Positions 1-9,377 are shown, counted from the stretch's first letter. The stretch: 64,000 nt of DNA from Pseudomonas gingeri (GCF_013386115.1 NZ_JACAOR010000002.1:444383-508382), one strand, 5' to 3'. Translations and numbers: made by a program. The notes: a model not told the origin generated them from the sequence alone.

Positions 1-30
1 CCGGCTTGCTGGCGATGAGGCCTTCATGAC
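1..30. repeat. Partial REP-like element
   Basis: The window opens with CCGGCTTGCTGGCGATGAGG, the same core as the REP arms at 5044-5101. The element is cut by the window edge, so its partner arm cannot be seen. It lies downstream of the minus-strand permease gene. Confidence 0.6.
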
Positions 31-66
31 CCACGAAAGCCCCACTGACAAACCACGCCAGCCCTA

Positions 67-1458
67 TCAGCTCATCACCACCCGCCCGGCTTTCTCAAGC
101 CGCCGACGACGCGCCACCAGCAGGCCGGCCGCGACCACCAGCACGCTGAGCAAGCCCGTGGCGAGGATCTCGACGCGGTGGGCTTCCTGGAACAGCATCA
201 CCGTCAGCACCACGACGATAAACCCGATCACCGCCCAGGTCAGGCCCGGGAACAGCCACATCTTGAAGTCGATCTTCTCGCCTTTCGCCATGCGCTGACG
301 GCGCATGCGCAGTTGCGATACCGCGATCACCAGGTACACCAGCAACGCAATGGCGCCAGAGCTGGCCAGCAGGAATTCGAACACCGCCGCCGGCGCGACG
401 TAGTTGGCGAAGACCGCCAGGAATGCCGCCGCCGTCGACAGCATCACCGCCCAGTAAGGCGTGCCGCTGGCGTTGGTGCGCCGGGACACCGCCGGCGCGT
501 CACCGCGCTTGCCCAGGGAGAAGAGCATCCGCGAAGCGGTATACAGCGCCGAGTTCAGGCAGCTGGTCACCGCCACCAGCACCACCAGGTCGACGATCAG
601 CTTGGCGTTCGGAATGCCCATGCGGTCCAGCACGGTCTGGTAGGAACCGACAGCCGCCAGGGTCGGATCATTCCACGGCACCAGCGACACCACGATAAAG
701 ATCGACACCAGGTAGAACAGGCCGATCCGCCAGATCACCGAGTTGGTGGCCTTGGAGATCTGCTTGCCCGGATCTTTCGACTCGGCCGCGGCGATGGTCA
801 CGATCTCGGTCCCCATGAACGAGAACATGGTGGTCAGCATCGCCGCCAGCACCGCGCCCATGCCGTTCGGCATGAAGCCCACGGTATCCACCAGGTGCGA
901 CACGCCGCTGACCTGGCTGGTCGGCAACAGGCCGAAGATCGCCAGCAGGCCGAGGACCACGAAGCCGATGATCGCGATCACCTTGATCAGCGCGAACCAG
1001 AACTCGAACTCGCCGTAGTTCTTCACGCTGAACAGGTTGGTCGCGGTCAGCAGCAGGGTGATGACCAGGGTAAAGGCCCAGATCGCCACGCCGGGGAACC
1101 AGGCATGCAGGATGGTCGCCGCGGCGTTGGCCTCCAGCGGGATCACCAGGACCCAGAACCACCAGTACAGCCAGCCGATGGTGAAACCGGCCCAATGCCC
1201 GATGGCACGGTCGGCGTAAGTCGAGAAGGAACCGGTATCCGGCGACGCCACGGCCATTTCGGCCAGCATGCGCATCACCAGTACCACCAGCGTACCGGCC
1301 GCGGCGTATGCCAGCAGCACGGCGGGACCGGCCTCGGCAATCGCGTGCCCGGAGCCGACGAACAGCCCGGCACCGATCACCCCGGCAATCGACAACATTG
1401 TCACATGCCGAGGCTTGAGCCCTTGCTCCAGATTGTTGGAATTATGCGTACCGCTCAT
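67..1458 (-). CDS. gabP: Amino acid permease, GABA permease type (APC/AAT family)
   Basis: The 463-aa product is an inner-membrane amino acid/proton symporter of the AAT branch of the APC superfamily, with about 12 predicted hydrophobic segments. The N terminus (residues 18-45, HVTMLSIAGVIGAGLFVGSG) carries the family's first-helix signature, and a conserved glutamate-rich motif (FSFMGTEIVTIAAAES) lies near residue 215-230. Length matches GabP (about 460 aa). The ATG at 1458 is the only start giving the full first helix; no strong ribosome site precedes it. It is separated from the plus-strand ABC transporter by 534 bp. Substrate assignment to GABA is by overall resemblance to Pseudomonas GabP; other AAT permeases (proline, phenylalanine) are possible. 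Confidence 0.8.
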   Translation of the reverse strand: MSGTHNSNNLEQGLKPRHVTMLSIAGVIGAGLFVGSGHAIAEAGPAVLLAYAAAGTLVVLVMRMLAEMAVASPDTGSFSTYADRAIGHWAGFTIGWLYWWFWVLVIPLEANAAATILHAWFPGVAIWAFTLVITLLLTATNLFSVKNYGEFEFWFALIKVIAIIGFVVLGLLAIFGLLPTSQVSGVSHLVDTVGFMPNGMGAVLAAMLTTMFSFMGTEIVTIAAAESKDPGKQISKATNSVIWRIGLFYLVSIFIVVSLVPWNDPTLAAVGSYQTVLDRMGIPNAKLIVDLVVLVAVTSCLNSALYTASRMLFSLGKRGDAPAVSRRTNASGTPYWAVMLSTAAAFLAVFANYVAPAAVFEFLLASSGAIALLVYLVIAVSQLRMRRQRMAKGEKIDFKMWLFPGLTWAVIGFIVVVLTVMLFQEAHRVEILATGLLSVLVVAAGLLVARRRRLEKAGRVVMS

Positions 1459-1992
1459 TGAGGACTACCTATGCAATGAAGAGCTATTCATTCCGCCCCT
1501 CGTCACTGGCAACCTTGTAAAAGGAACTCAACGGGGGCGTATTTTATTTTTTACGCAAGATTTGCGCCAAAATGTTACAAGCTCCCGGCTGCCGGGGCCC
1601 ACACATCCGACCGAAGGGAAATCGCAAGTCATTGAGATTAATGGCAATTCGCCAGAACGTTACCGAGCCACCCAGATCGATCCCCACCCAGACGCACCGG
1701 AAACAGGCAAAAACAATCGTTACGCCCCATTTAAGGGCGAGCCAATGCCCGTAGAGCCGGTTTACCCTTCCAACCCTCGGCCAAAGCTGGCAACATCGCG
1801 CCCTTTTTGACGCGACTGCCGCGCTGAAGGCGGGTCAAACGGGTGTTCGGTTGTTGATGGGGCGACAGTCAGCTGTGCCGATGCGACAACCTGCCACGGC
1901 ACCGCCCTCTCCCGTCCGAACCCTATGCTAGCTTGGCGCTCGCCAGGAAGGCCGCCAACAGCAGGAGCGCAACAGAACAATGAGGAACGCAC
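1459..1992. other. Intergenic region between divergent permease and ABC transporter genes
   Basis: No convincing gene is seen. The region should hold the promoters for both flanking genes. An AT-rich inverted repeat, GCGTA-N10-TACGC, is at 1537-1556 on the permease side. The strong Shine-Dalgarno GAGGAA at about 1981-1986 decides the ABC ATPase start. Confidence 0.5.
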
Positions 1993-2766
1993 ATGGCTGA
2001 GGCCACGCCCGCGCTTGAAATCCGCAACTTGCACAAACGCTACGGTGAGCTGGAGGTACTCAAGGGTATCTCGCTGACTGCCCGCGACGGTGATGTGATC
2101 TCGATCCTCGGTTCCTCCGGTTCCGGCAAGTCCACGTTCCTGCGTTGCATCAACCTGCTGGAAAACCCGCACCAGGGCCAGATCCTGGTCAACGGTGAAG
2201 AACTCAAGCTCAAGGCCGCGAAAAACGGCGAACTGGTGGCCGCCGACGGCCGGCAGATCAACCGCCTGCGCAGCGAAATCGGCTTCGTGTTCCAGAACTT
2301 CAACCTCTGGCCGCACATGAGCATCCTCGACAACATCATCGAGGCCCCGCGCCGCGTCCTCGGCCAGAGCAAGCGCGAGGCCATCGAAGTCGCCGAGGCC
2401 CTGCTGGCCAAGGTCGGCATCGCCGACAAGCGCCACAGCTACCCCGCCCAGCTTTCCGGTGGTCAGCAACAACGCGCGGCCATCGCCCGCACGCTGGCCA
2501 TGCAACCCAAGGTCATCCTGTTCGACGAGCCGACCTCGGCCCTCGACCCCGAGATGGTCCAGGAAGTCCTCAACGTGATCCGCGCCCTGGCCGAAGAAGG
2601 CCGTACCATGCTGCTGGTCACCCATGAAATGGGCTTCGCCCGCCAGGTCTCCAGTGAAGTGGTATTCCTGCACCAGGGCCTGGTCGAAGAGCAAGGAACG
2701 CCACAGCAGGTTTTCGAGAACCCGCTTTCGGCACGCTGCAAACAATTCATGTCCAGCAACCGCTAA
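1993..2766 (+). CDS. hisP: Polar amino acid ABC transporter ATP-binding protein (HisP-like)
   Basis: This 257-aa ATPase energises import of a polar or basic amino acid. It has Walker A GSSGSGKST (about residues 41-49), Q-loop FQNFNLWPH, ABC signature LSGGQQQR, Walker B VILFDEPTSALDP and the switch His in THEMGF. The insertion between Walker A and the Q-loop (LKLKAAKNGELVAADGRQ) is characteristic of the HisP/ArgT-linked subfamily. It starts at ATG 1993, 7 nt after a GAGGAA ribosome site. The gene for the binding protein starts 13 nt downstream and two permease genes follow, so the importer is complete. Substrate is probably histidine, lysine, arginine or ornithine; sequence alone does not decide. 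Confidence 0.88.
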   Translation: MAEATPALEIRNLHKRYGELEVLKGISLTARDGDVISILGSSGSGKSTFLRCINLLENPHQGQILVNGEELKLKAAKNGELVAADGRQINRLRSEIGFVFQNFNLWPHMSILDNIIEAPRRVLGQSKREAIEVAEALLAKVGIADKRHSYPAQLSGGQQQRAAIARTLAMQPKVILFDEPTSALDPEMVQEVLNVIRALAEEGRTMLLVTHEMGFARQVSSEVVFLHQGLVEEQGTPQQVFENPLSARCKQFMSSNR

Positions 2767-2779
2767 CGGAGCAACCCGA

Positions 2780-3529
2780 ATGCAGACCTACAAGAAAATC
2801 CTCCTGGCCGCTGCCGTCTCCATGGCCTTCAGCGCCAGTGCCTTCGCCGAGACCCTGAAAATGGGCATCGAGGCCGCTTACCCGCCGTTCAACAACAAGG
2901 ACGCCAGCGGCCAGGTCGTGGGCTTCGACAAGGACATCGGCGACGCCCTGTGCGCCAAGATGAAAGTCGAATGCACCGTCGTGACCTCGGACTGGGACGG
3001 CATCATTCCGGCCCTGAACACCAATAAGTTCGACTTCCTGATCTCCTCGATGTCGATCACCGCCGATCGCAAGAACGCCGTGGACTTCACCGACCCGTAC
3101 TATTCCAACAAGCTGCAATTCATCGCCCCGAAAAACGTCGACTTCAAGACTGACAAGGCCTCGCTCAAAGGCAAAGTGATCGGCGCCCAGCGTGCGACCC
3201 TGGCCGGCACCTTCCTGGAAGACCACTTCGGTGACGACATCAGCATCAAGCTGTACGACACCCAGGAAAACGCCTATCTCGACCTGCAGGCCGGTCGCCT
3301 GGACGGCATCCTCGCCGACAAGTACGTCAACTACGAATGGCTGAAAAGCGACGCCGGCAAGGCTTATGAATTCAAGGGCGACCCGGTGGAAGAAAGCGAC
3401 AAGATCGGTATCGCCGTACGCAAGAAAGACCCGCTGCGCGAGAAGCTGAACGCCGCGCTGAAGGAAATCATCGCCGACGGCACCTACAAGAAGATCAACG
3501 ACAAGTACTTCCCGTTCAGCATCCTCTGA
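2780..3529 (+). CDS. Periplasmic amino acid-binding protein (ArgT/HisJ-like)
   Basis: A 249-aa solute-binding protein (SBP family 3) delivering substrate to the ABC importer encoded around it. Residues 1-23 (MQTYKKILLAAAVSMAFSAS then AFA) form a signal peptide with cleavage after AFA. The mature part begins ETLKMGIEAAYPPFNNKDASG, the standard opening of the first lobe, and contains the family signature GFDKDIGDALC. The chosen ATG at 2780 is the first residue of the signal peptide; an upstream in-frame extension lies inside the ATPase gene in another frame and has no ribosome site. It sits 13 nt after the ATPase stop and is followed 66 nt later by the first permease gene. Confidence 0.9.
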   Translation: MQTYKKILLAAAVSMAFSASAFAETLKMGIEAAYPPFNNKDASGQVVGFDKDIGDALCAKMKVECTVVTSDWDGIIPALNTNKFDFLISSMSITADRKNAVDFTDPYYSNKLQFIAPKNVDFKTDKASLKGKVIGAQRATLAGTFLEDHFGDDISIKLYDTQENAYLDLQAGRLDGILADKYVNYEWLKSDAGKAYEFKGDPVEESDKIGIAVRKKDPLREKLNAALKEIIADGTYKKINDKYFPFSIL

Positions 3530-3595
3530 CCTGCCCCGATGGCCGGCACCTCGACGCAAGGTGCCGGTCGTCCCCAAGCAAAGCCTGCCTTGCCC

Positions 3596-4288
3596 ATGAA
3601 TATTGATCTCTTCGGATTCGGCCCGGCGCTTGCCGCCGGCGCGCTGATGACCGTCAAGCTTGCGCTCTGTGCCCTGTGTCTGGGACTGGTGCTCGGGCTG
3701 CTCGGCGCATTGGCCAAGACTTCACCGTACAAACCGCTGCAATGGCTGGGGGGCACTTATTCGACCCTGGTCCGTGGCGTGCCGGAACTGCTCTGGGTGC
3801 TGCTGATGTACTACGGCACCGTCGGACTGATGAGCGCCCTGGGCAATGCCTTCGGCAATCCCGAACTGGCCCTGAACCCGTTCGCCGCCGGGGTCATCGC
3901 CCTGGGGTTGTGCTTTGGCGCCTACGCCACGGAAGTGTTTCGGGGCGCGATCCTGGCGATCCCCAAGGGGCACCGTGAGGCGGGAGTCGCGCTGGGCATG
4001 TCCAAGGCGCGGATCTTCAGCCGGCTGATCCTGCCGCAGATGTGGCGTATCGCCCTGCCGGGGCTGGGCAATCTGTTCATGATCCTGATGAAGGACACCG
4101 CGCTGGTCTCGGTCATCAGCCTGGAAGAAATCATGCGCCAGGCGCAGAACGCCGTGCAGTTCACCAGACTGCCCTTCACCTTCTACCTGGTGGCGGCCTT
4201 CATGTACCTGGGCCTGACCATCCTCGCCATGATCGGCATGCACTTCCTGGAAAAACGTGCCGCACGCGGTTTTGTGAGGACCACATAA
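3596..4288 (+). CDS. hisQ: Amino acid ABC transporter permease (HisQ-like)
   Basis: A 230-aa inner-membrane permease with about five transmembrane helices. The family EAA loop is visible as HREAGVALGMSKARIFSRLILP (residues ~130-150). The start is taken at ATG 3596 (MNIDLFGFGPALAAG), which matches HisQ-type N termini. An upstream in-frame ATG at 3539 would add 19 polar residues, and family members lack them. The last codon overlaps the start of the second permease (TAATG), indicating translational coupling. Confidence 0.87.
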   Translation: MNIDLFGFGPALAAGALMTVKLALCALCLGLVLGLLGALAKTSPYKPLQWLGGTYSTLVRGVPELLWVLLMYYGTVGLMSALGNAFGNPELALNPFAAGVIALGLCFGAYATEVFRGAILAIPKGHREAGVALGMSKARIFSRLILPQMWRIALPGLGNLFMILMKDTALVSVISLEEIMRQAQNAVQFTRLPFTFYLVAAFMYLGLTILAMIGMHFLEKRAARGFVRTT

Positions 4289-4977
4289 TGGAATGGGAAG
4301 TCATCATCAAATGGCTGCCGAAGTTTTTCCAGGGGGCGCTGCTGACCCTGGAACTGGTGGGCATCGCCGTGGTGCTGGGATTGATCCTGGCCGTGCCACT
4401 GGGCATCGCCCGGGCCTCCAGACTGTGGTTCGTGCGGGCGCTGCCCTACGGCTACATCTTCTTCTTTCGTGGCACGCCGCTGCTGGTCCAGCTGTTCCTG
4501 GTGTATTACGGCCTGGCGCAGTTCGACTCGATCCGCGCCAGCTTCATGTGGCCCTACCTGCGCGATCCGTTCTGGTGCGCGGCGGCGACCATGACCCTGC
4601 ATACCACCGCCTATATCGCCGAGATCCTGCGCGGGGCCATCCAGGCCATCCCGCCGGGCGAGATCGAAGCGGCCAGGGCGCTGGGCATGTCGCGGCCCAA
4701 GGCACTGTTCTACATCATGCTGCCGCGCGCGGCGCGGATCGGCCTGCCGGCCTACAGCAACGAAGTGATCCTGATGCTCAAGGCCAGTTCCCTGGCGAGT
4801 ACCGTGACCCTGCTGGAACTGACCGGCATGACCCGGACCATCATTGCGCGCAACTACCTCACGGTGGACATGTTCTTCACCGCCGGGGTGTTCTACCTGG
4901 TGATCTCGTTCCTGCTGGTACAGGCATTCAAGCAGCTGGAACGCTGGATGCGGGTCGACGCCTGCCAGGGGCGCTAG
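4288..4977 (+). CDS. hisM: Amino acid ABC transporter permease (HisM-like)
   Basis: A 229-aa permease with about five transmembrane helices, partner of the preceding HisQ-like subunit. Visible family features are FFRGTPLLVQLFLVYYGLAQ (residues ~55-75) and the EAA loop GEIEAARALGMSRPKALFYI (~125-145), which contacts the ATPase. The start ATG at 4288 overlaps the upstream stop by one base. A longer reading from 4042 would run through the previous gene in another frame and is rejected. It is the last gene of the transporter operon; a REP pair 66 nt downstream probably bounds the transcript. Confidence 0.87.
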   Translation: MEWEVIIKWLPKFFQGALLTLELVGIAVVLGLILAVPLGIARASRLWFVRALPYGYIFFFRGTPLLVQLFLVYYGLAQFDSIRASFMWPYLRDPFWCAAATMTLHTTAYIAEILRGAIQAIPPGEIEAARALGMSRPKALFYIMLPRAARIGLPAYSNEVILMLKASSLASTVTLLELTGMTRTIIARNYLTVDMFFTAGVFYLVISFLLVQAFKQLERWMRVDACQGR

Positions 4978-5043
4978 GGATGTTTGCACAGGGGACTTGA
5001 CCTCCCCTGCCGCCCCATAGCCTGAACGCGATCCCCCGTAGAA

Positions 5044-5101
5044 GCCGGCTTGCTGGCGATGGCGATGTAAGATTCACCACCGCCATCGCCAGCAAGCCGG
5101 C
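5044..5101. repeat. Paired REP palindrome
   Basis: Perfect 21-bp inverted arms at 5044-5064 and 5081-5101 flank a 16-nt spacer and contain the core CCGGCTTGCTGGCGATGG. This is the common Pseudomonas REP doublet. It lies between the HisM-like gene and the next plus-strand gene, a position typical for transcript 3' ends. Confidence 0.85.
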
Positions 5102-5169
5102 GCCTACAGGTCCCACGGTTGCTTTAAATTGGCTTTCACCCGCGAAGACGCCAACCCGGAGCCCGCGAC

Positions 5170-6381
5170 ATGCCCCTGATCCTCCAAGGCCCCGACCTGC
5201 ATACCCGCTTCAAGGCCCTGGATACATTTCTCTCGGCGCATCAGCACCTCTGGCGCCCACGGCCCTTCACCCACCTGCACCTGCCGTGGGCAAACCAGCA
5301 CCCGCAACTCGCCACCTGGCTACGCCAGCGCAGCCTCGACGACGCCGAAACCAGCCACAACCATCCGGAGCAGCTTGCCGCCCCGGCGCCGTTTCCGGCC
5401 TTGGCAGCCGAATCCGGCGCACTGGCCGCTGTCGGCACCCTCCACGCCAGCGCCCTGCCGCCCGCCAATCACCGCCTGAACGTCGATGTCCCCGGCCGCA
5501 AATGGCAGCAGATCGAAGCCTTCGCCGCCCGCCTCGACTTCGCCCGTTCGCCCGAGCACTGGCTCGACTGGTGCTCCGGCAAGGGCCATCTCGGCCGCCG
5601 CCTGCTGCAACCCGGCCAGCAACTGACCTGCCTGGAATACGATCCGGCCCTGGTCGCCAGCGGCGAGCAACTGAGCCGGCATCATCACCTGCCCGCCGAG
5701 CACGTCCAGCAAGACGTCATGGCGGCGGATGCCGGTTCACGCCTGAACGCCGGGCACACGCCGGTGGCCCTGCACGCCTGCGGCGACCTGCATGTACGCC
5801 TGATGCAGCTCGCCAGCCGCGCCGGCTGTCGGCAACTGGCGATCGCTCCGTGCTGCTACAACCGCATCGGCAGTGACCACTACCAGGCCCTGTCCGTCGC
5901 CGCCCAGGCCTCGGAGCTGCACCTGTCGCTGGACGACCTGGCCCTGCCCCTGAGCGAAACCGTGACCGCCGGTGCCCGGGTGCGGCGCCAGCGCGACACC
6001 TCCATGGCCCGCCGCCTGGCCTTCGACCTGTTGCAACGCCGACTGCGCCAGAGCGACGACTACCTGCCGACCCCCTCGCTGCCCAGCGCCTGGCTCGACA
6101 AGCCGTTCGCCGACTATTGCCACGACCTGGCCGCGCTCAAGGAGTTATCCACAGTGGGGAATCAGGACTGGACACAGCTGGAAGCAGCAGGCTGGCGACG
6201 ACTGGCCGAGGTCCGCAACCTGGAACTGCTGCGCGGCCTGTTCCGCCGTCCGCTGGAACTCTGGCTGGTGCTCGACCGTGCGCTGTTCCTCGAAGCACAG
6301 GGTTACCGCGTTCGCCTCGGCCAGTTCTGCGAAAGCCCGCTGACGCCGCGCAACCTGATGCTCCTGGCGGAACGCGGCTAA
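5170..6381 (+). CDS. SAM-dependent methyltransferase-like protein (GSTCD/Methyltransf_32 type)
   Basis: 403 aa. The central domain holds a Rossmann methyltransferase core: WLDWCSGKGHLGRRLL (motif I, about residues 135-150), TCLEYDPALV (motif II acidic residue, ~157), and LHACGDLHVRLMQLA (~200) followed by the Cys-Cys-Tyr motif APCCYN. The LHACGDL and CCYN pattern is characteristic of the GSTCD-type family, whose substrate I do not know. The N-terminal 110 residues and the C-terminal 120 residues are not recognised. It stands alone between a REP pair and a convergent acetyltransferase gene. The start at ATG 5170 follows a purine-poor leader, so the precise start is less certain than the frame. 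Confidence 0.75.
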   Translation: MPLILQGPDLHTRFKALDTFLSAHQHLWRPRPFTHLHLPWANQHPQLATWLRQRSLDDAETSHNHPEQLAAPAPFPALAAESGALAAVGTLHASALPPANHRLNVDVPGRKWQQIEAFAARLDFARSPEHWLDWCSGKGHLGRRLLQPGQQLTCLEYDPALVASGEQLSRHHHLPAEHVQQDVMAADAGSRLNAGHTPVALHACGDLHVRLMQLASRAGCRQLAIAPCCYNRIGSDHYQALSVAAQASELHLSLDDLALPLSETVTAGARVRRQRDTSMARRLAFDLLQRRLRQSDDYLPTPSLPSAWLDKPFADYCHDLAALKELSTVGNQDWTQLEAAGWRRLAEVRNLELLRGLFRRPLELWLVLDRALFLEAQGYRVRLGQFCESPLTPRNLMLLAERG

Positions 6382-6687
6382 CTGTCACATTGCCATGTCC
6401 AGCCTGTGGATAACTCTGTTGATGCTTTTGCTAGACAACCGCGGAAAACAAAGCCTGTAGAGCCAAAGCCTGCCTGGTCATTTTTTGTTCATAAAATAAA
6501 GCACCGAAAAAACAGGTAGTTGCACCGTGATGAGAACGAGTCCACAAATTCGCTTTCCCGGCCCGCCAGCGACCAACCACTTGTGCATAAGCGCTCTAGC
6601 CAATGGACATAACGCAGTGTTTTCCCCGGCCCTGGAGGCCCCGGACCGCCTTGCCATGGAGGCTGACATTCAGCAACAGGGCGCGGC
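6382..6687. other. Intergenic region between convergent genes
   Basis: 306 bp between the ends of two convergent genes. It contains a TGTGGATAA DnaA-box-like 9-mer at 6405-6413 and T-rich tracts near 6480, but no hairpin I would call a terminator and no convincing gene. Confidence 0.4.
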
Positions 6688-7140
6688 TCATGTCGCTGGC
6701 CCCAACCGCAGGTCCTGGACGAAGTGCATGCCCTTGGCCAGCATTCCCTGGCGGAAATAGAAGCGTTGCGCCAAGGGCATATGCAGACCGGTGTCGAGCA
6801 CCAGGTAGCGATAACCCAGGGCCCGGGTATGACGACGCACCTCCTCCAGCAACGCGGCCCCCAGCTCGCGACGCTGCTGCGCGGCCGTCACCACCAGGTC
6901 ATCGACATAAATGAAGCGTCCATACAGGGTGTTCTCCGTCACCCGGAACCCCGCCAGGCCGATCACCTGCCCGCGCTCACGCAACGCCAGCAAGCGGTAG
7001 CCCTGCTCACCCTGACGGAAGACCTGCTCGACAAAGAACTGCTCGTCGGTCAGATGCGGACGCAGTTCGCGCATCACCGCAAAACACTCGCGGCACGCGG
7101 CTTCGGTTTCGATCAGGGTATAGACGAGGTTATTGTCCAC
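6688..7140 (-). CDS. GNAT family N-acetyltransferase
   Basis: 150-aa predicted acetyl-CoA-dependent acyltransferase of unknown substrate. The fold is visible from the beta4 strand FIYVDDLVVTAAQQRRELGAALL (acetyl-CoA-binding turn, normally R/Q-x-x-G-x-G/A) and the C-terminal DTGLHMPLAQRFYFRQGM. The start chosen is GTG at 7140 because GAGGAGG sits 6 nt upstream; it overlaps the end of the AhpD-like gene by 11 nt, so the two genes are co-transcribed and probably coupled. A longer reading from 7194 would lie wholly inside the upstream gene. Confidence 0.8.
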   Translation of the reverse strand: MDNNLVYTLIETEAACRECFAVMRELRPHLTDEQFFVEQVFRQGEQGYRLLALRERGQVIGLAGFRVTENTLYGRFIYVDDLVVTAAQQRRELGAALLEEVRRHTRALGYRYLVLDTGLHMPLAQRFYFRQGMLAKGMHFVQDLRLGPAT

Positions 7141-7606
7141 GGCACGCCTCCTCATGCTCGCGCACACCCGGCGGCACCAGGCGAAAACCGACACCGACCC
7201 GGTTCAGGGCATTCATCAGGCCGATGGCCAGGGTCAGGTCGGCCAGTTCCTTGTCAGCGAAGACCGCAGCCACGGCCTTGTAGTCCTCGTCCGGAATCTG
7301 CGTCTGATGCACCAGGGTGACCGTCTCGGCCCAGGCCAGGGCGGCACGTTCACGGGCATCGAACAGCGCTTCGGCTTCGCGCCAGACGGGCACCAGCTGT
7401 ACCTTGTCCTGGCTCACACCGAGCTTGATCAGGTCGCGGGAGTGCTGGTTGATGCAGTAGGCGCAGCCGTTGATCTGCGACACCCGCAGGTACACCAGGT
7501 CGATCAGCTCCGGCGCCAGCCCGCAGCCCTGCACATAGCTCTTTACGCCGCCCAGCGCTTTGTAGCCCTGGGGCGCGGCATCGAAATAGTTGAGACGTTG
7601 GGTCAT
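7130..7606 (-). CDS. AhpD/carboxymuconolactone decarboxylase-family protein
   Basis: 158-aa alkylhydroperoxidase-like protein. The redox/active-site signature is clear: RVSQINGCAYCINQHSRDL (residues ~47-65), with the CxxC pair and following His of AhpD-type peroxidases. Family members act as peroxide reductases or are simply uncharacterised. The start is ATG 7606 (MTQRLNYFDAAPQGYKAL); the much longer in-frame extension to 8572 is antisense to the MocR gene and is not real. It is divergent from the MocR regulator (start 7754), an arrangement in which MocR proteins often control the neighbour. The acetyltransferase gene overlaps its 3' end. Confidence 0.88.
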   Translation of the reverse strand: MTQRLNYFDAAPQGYKALGGVKSYVQGCGLAPELIDLVYLRVSQINGCAYCINQHSRDLIKLGVSQDKVQLVPVWREAEALFDARERAALAWAETVTLVHQTQIPDEDYKAVAAVFADKELADLTLAIGLMNALNRVGVGFRLVPPGVREHEEACRGQ

Positions 7607-7753
7607 GCCCGGTTCTCCCATGAGGTCGGTGAAGTAACGGCCTCCAGTCTGCTGCCCACGCCAACCGCTCGACAGGGCCAAGATCGAGCAAGCCGCTTGA
7701 GACATGACCCTGCTGAATCCGGCGCCCCATGGGTTTAAACTCGACCGTCCCGC

Positions 7754-9211
7754 ATGACCACGGAAACTGCCATGCCCATTGCCAGCCCAGCCGCCGAACC
7801 GGGCCTGCCCAAATACCTGGTGGTCTATCGACGCATTCGCGGCGCCATCGACGATGGCCAACTGCGCCCCGGCAACCGCGTGCCCTCGGTCCGAGCCCTG
7901 GCAACCGAACTGAACCTGGCACGGGGCACCGTCGAAGCGGCCTATGAACTGCTGATCAGCGAGGGCTACCTGACGGCACGCGGCCAGGCCGGGACCATCA
8001 TCGCCCTCGATCTGCCCGTCGCCGCGGCCCCCGCCAGCCCACTGGAAGACAACGCGCCAACCCCACAGGATCAACCGTTGCCCCTGCAACTGGGCATGCC
8101 GGCGCTGGATGCCTTTCCGCGCAAACTCTGGGCGCGGCTCATCACCCAGCGCGCCCGGCAAACCGATATCGCCAGCCTGGGTTTCAGCGATCCACGCGGC
8201 TATGCGCCCCTGCGCTCGGCCATCGCCACGTACCTGGGGCTGTACCGGGGCGTGCAGTGCACACCGGACCAGGTATTTATCTGCACCGGCTACAACGCCG
8301 TGCTCGAACTGATCTGCGAAAGCCTGGAAATGGCCGGCCAGACCTGCTGGTTCGAAGAGCCCGGCTACCTGCATGCGCGCCAGATCCTGCTCAATCGCGG
8401 GGTACAACTGCTGCCGGTGCCGGTGGACAGCGATGGCCTGCAGGTGGAACACGCCATCAGCCTGACCCCCACGGCCCGGCTCGCGGTGGTCACCCCGGCG
8501 CACCAGAGCCCGCTGGGCGTGGCCCTGAGCCCGCAGCGACGGCGGGCGCTGCTCGACTGGGCACAGCGGCACTCAAGCTGGGTCCTGGAAGACGACTACG
8601 ACAGCGAGTTCCGCTACCGCGGCCGCCCGCTGCCGGCCCTCAAGAGCCAGGACCTGCATGACCGCGTGCTGTATGCCGGGACCTTCAGCAAGATGCTGTT
8701 TCCTGGACTGCGGCTGGCGTACCTGGTGGTGCCGCGAGGACAGGTCGAGCCCTTTGAACGTGTTGCCCGCCTACTGCGCAACCGCTGCCCGGAACTGTTG
8801 CAGGCGACCGTCAGCGACTTCCTGAGCCAGGGCCACTTCACCCGCCACCTGAAGAAAATGCGCCAGCTGTACAGCGCGCGCCGGGCCTTGCTGGTCGACG
8901 CCCTGGAAAATGTGTGCGGCGGCATCCTGAAGGTCGACCCCCAGGCCGGCGGCATCAACCTGCTGGTGCGCCTGCTGATCGATGTACCGGACACCCGCAT
9001 CGCCGACCAGGCACGGGCGGCGGGATTGGCCATCGAGCCTCTGTCGCGCTGGCAATTGATCGCCGGGGAAGAAGGCGGTTTGTTGATGGGTTTTACCAAC
9101 GTGATATCGGCCGAACAGGCGACGGCAACGGCGCGCCGCCTGCTGGCGGTGATCGATGCGACACGCTCGTCCCATGGGGACGAAGCCCGGGGTTGCCGAC
9201 AGGAGCCGTGA
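7754..9211 (+). CDS. MocR-type (GntR + aminotransferase) transcriptional regulator
   Basis: 485 aa. The N terminus (about residues 15-85) is a GntR winged helix: YRRIRGAIDDGQLRPGNRVPSVRALATELNLARGTVEAAYELL. Residues ~115-470 form a fold-type I aminotransferase domain with the PLP-lysine region YAGTFSKMLFPGLRLAYLV. Proteins of this architecture use PLP as an effector or bind amino-compound ligands. The divergent AhpD/GNAT pair, 147 bp away, is the obvious target by position. An alternative start at ATG 7772 (MPIASPAAEPG) would remove six residues. A tRNA gene follows 83 nt after the stop. Confidence 0.9.
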   Translation: MTTETAMPIASPAAEPGLPKYLVVYRRIRGAIDDGQLRPGNRVPSVRALATELNLARGTVEAAYELLISEGYLTARGQAGTIIALDLPVAAAPASPLEDNAPTPQDQPLPLQLGMPALDAFPRKLWARLITQRARQTDIASLGFSDPRGYAPLRSAIATYLGLYRGVQCTPDQVFICTGYNAVLELICESLEMAGQTCWFEEPGYLHARQILLNRGVQLLPVPVDSDGLQVEHAISLTPTARLAVVTPAHQSPLGVALSPQRRRALLDWAQRHSSWVLEDDYDSEFRYRGRPLPALKSQDLHDRVLYAGTFSKMLFPGLRLAYLVVPRGQVEPFERVARLLRNRCPELLQATVSDFLSQGHFTRHLKKMRQLYSARRALLVDALENVCGGILKVDPQAGGINLLVRLLIDVPDTRIADQARAAGLAIEPLSRWQLIAGEEGGLLMGFTNVISAEQATATARRLLAVIDATRSSHGDEARGCRQEP

Positions 9212-9252
9212 GAGAGAATGCCGGCCCGGCAAAAATAGTCAGATATCAGGGG

Positions 9253-9280
9253 TTTACAGAACCCCGCCAATCGCTATAAT
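9253..9280 (+). promoter_or_regulatory. Sigma-70-type promoter of tRNA-Thr
   Basis: TTTACA at 9253-9258 and a perfect TATAAT at 9275-9280, 16 bp apart, end 14 nt before the mature tRNA. The region just after the -10 is CG-rich, as in stable-RNA discriminators. Confidence 0.85.
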
Positions 9281-9294
9281 CGTCGCCCTGACAC

Positions 9295-9370
<76 letters not shown>

Positions 9371-9377
9371 TACAAAA

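Noticed and set aside
6145..6413. DnaA-box-like 9-mers TTATCCACA (6145-6153) and TGTGGATAA (6405-6413)
   Set aside because: One lies inside a gene, they are 260 bp apart without an AT-rich unwinding region, and another copy lies inside aguA near 37083, so chance is likely.
7607..8572. Long N-terminal extension of the AhpD-like frame
   Set aside because: It is antisense to the MocR gene; a normal AhpD-type start exists at 7606.
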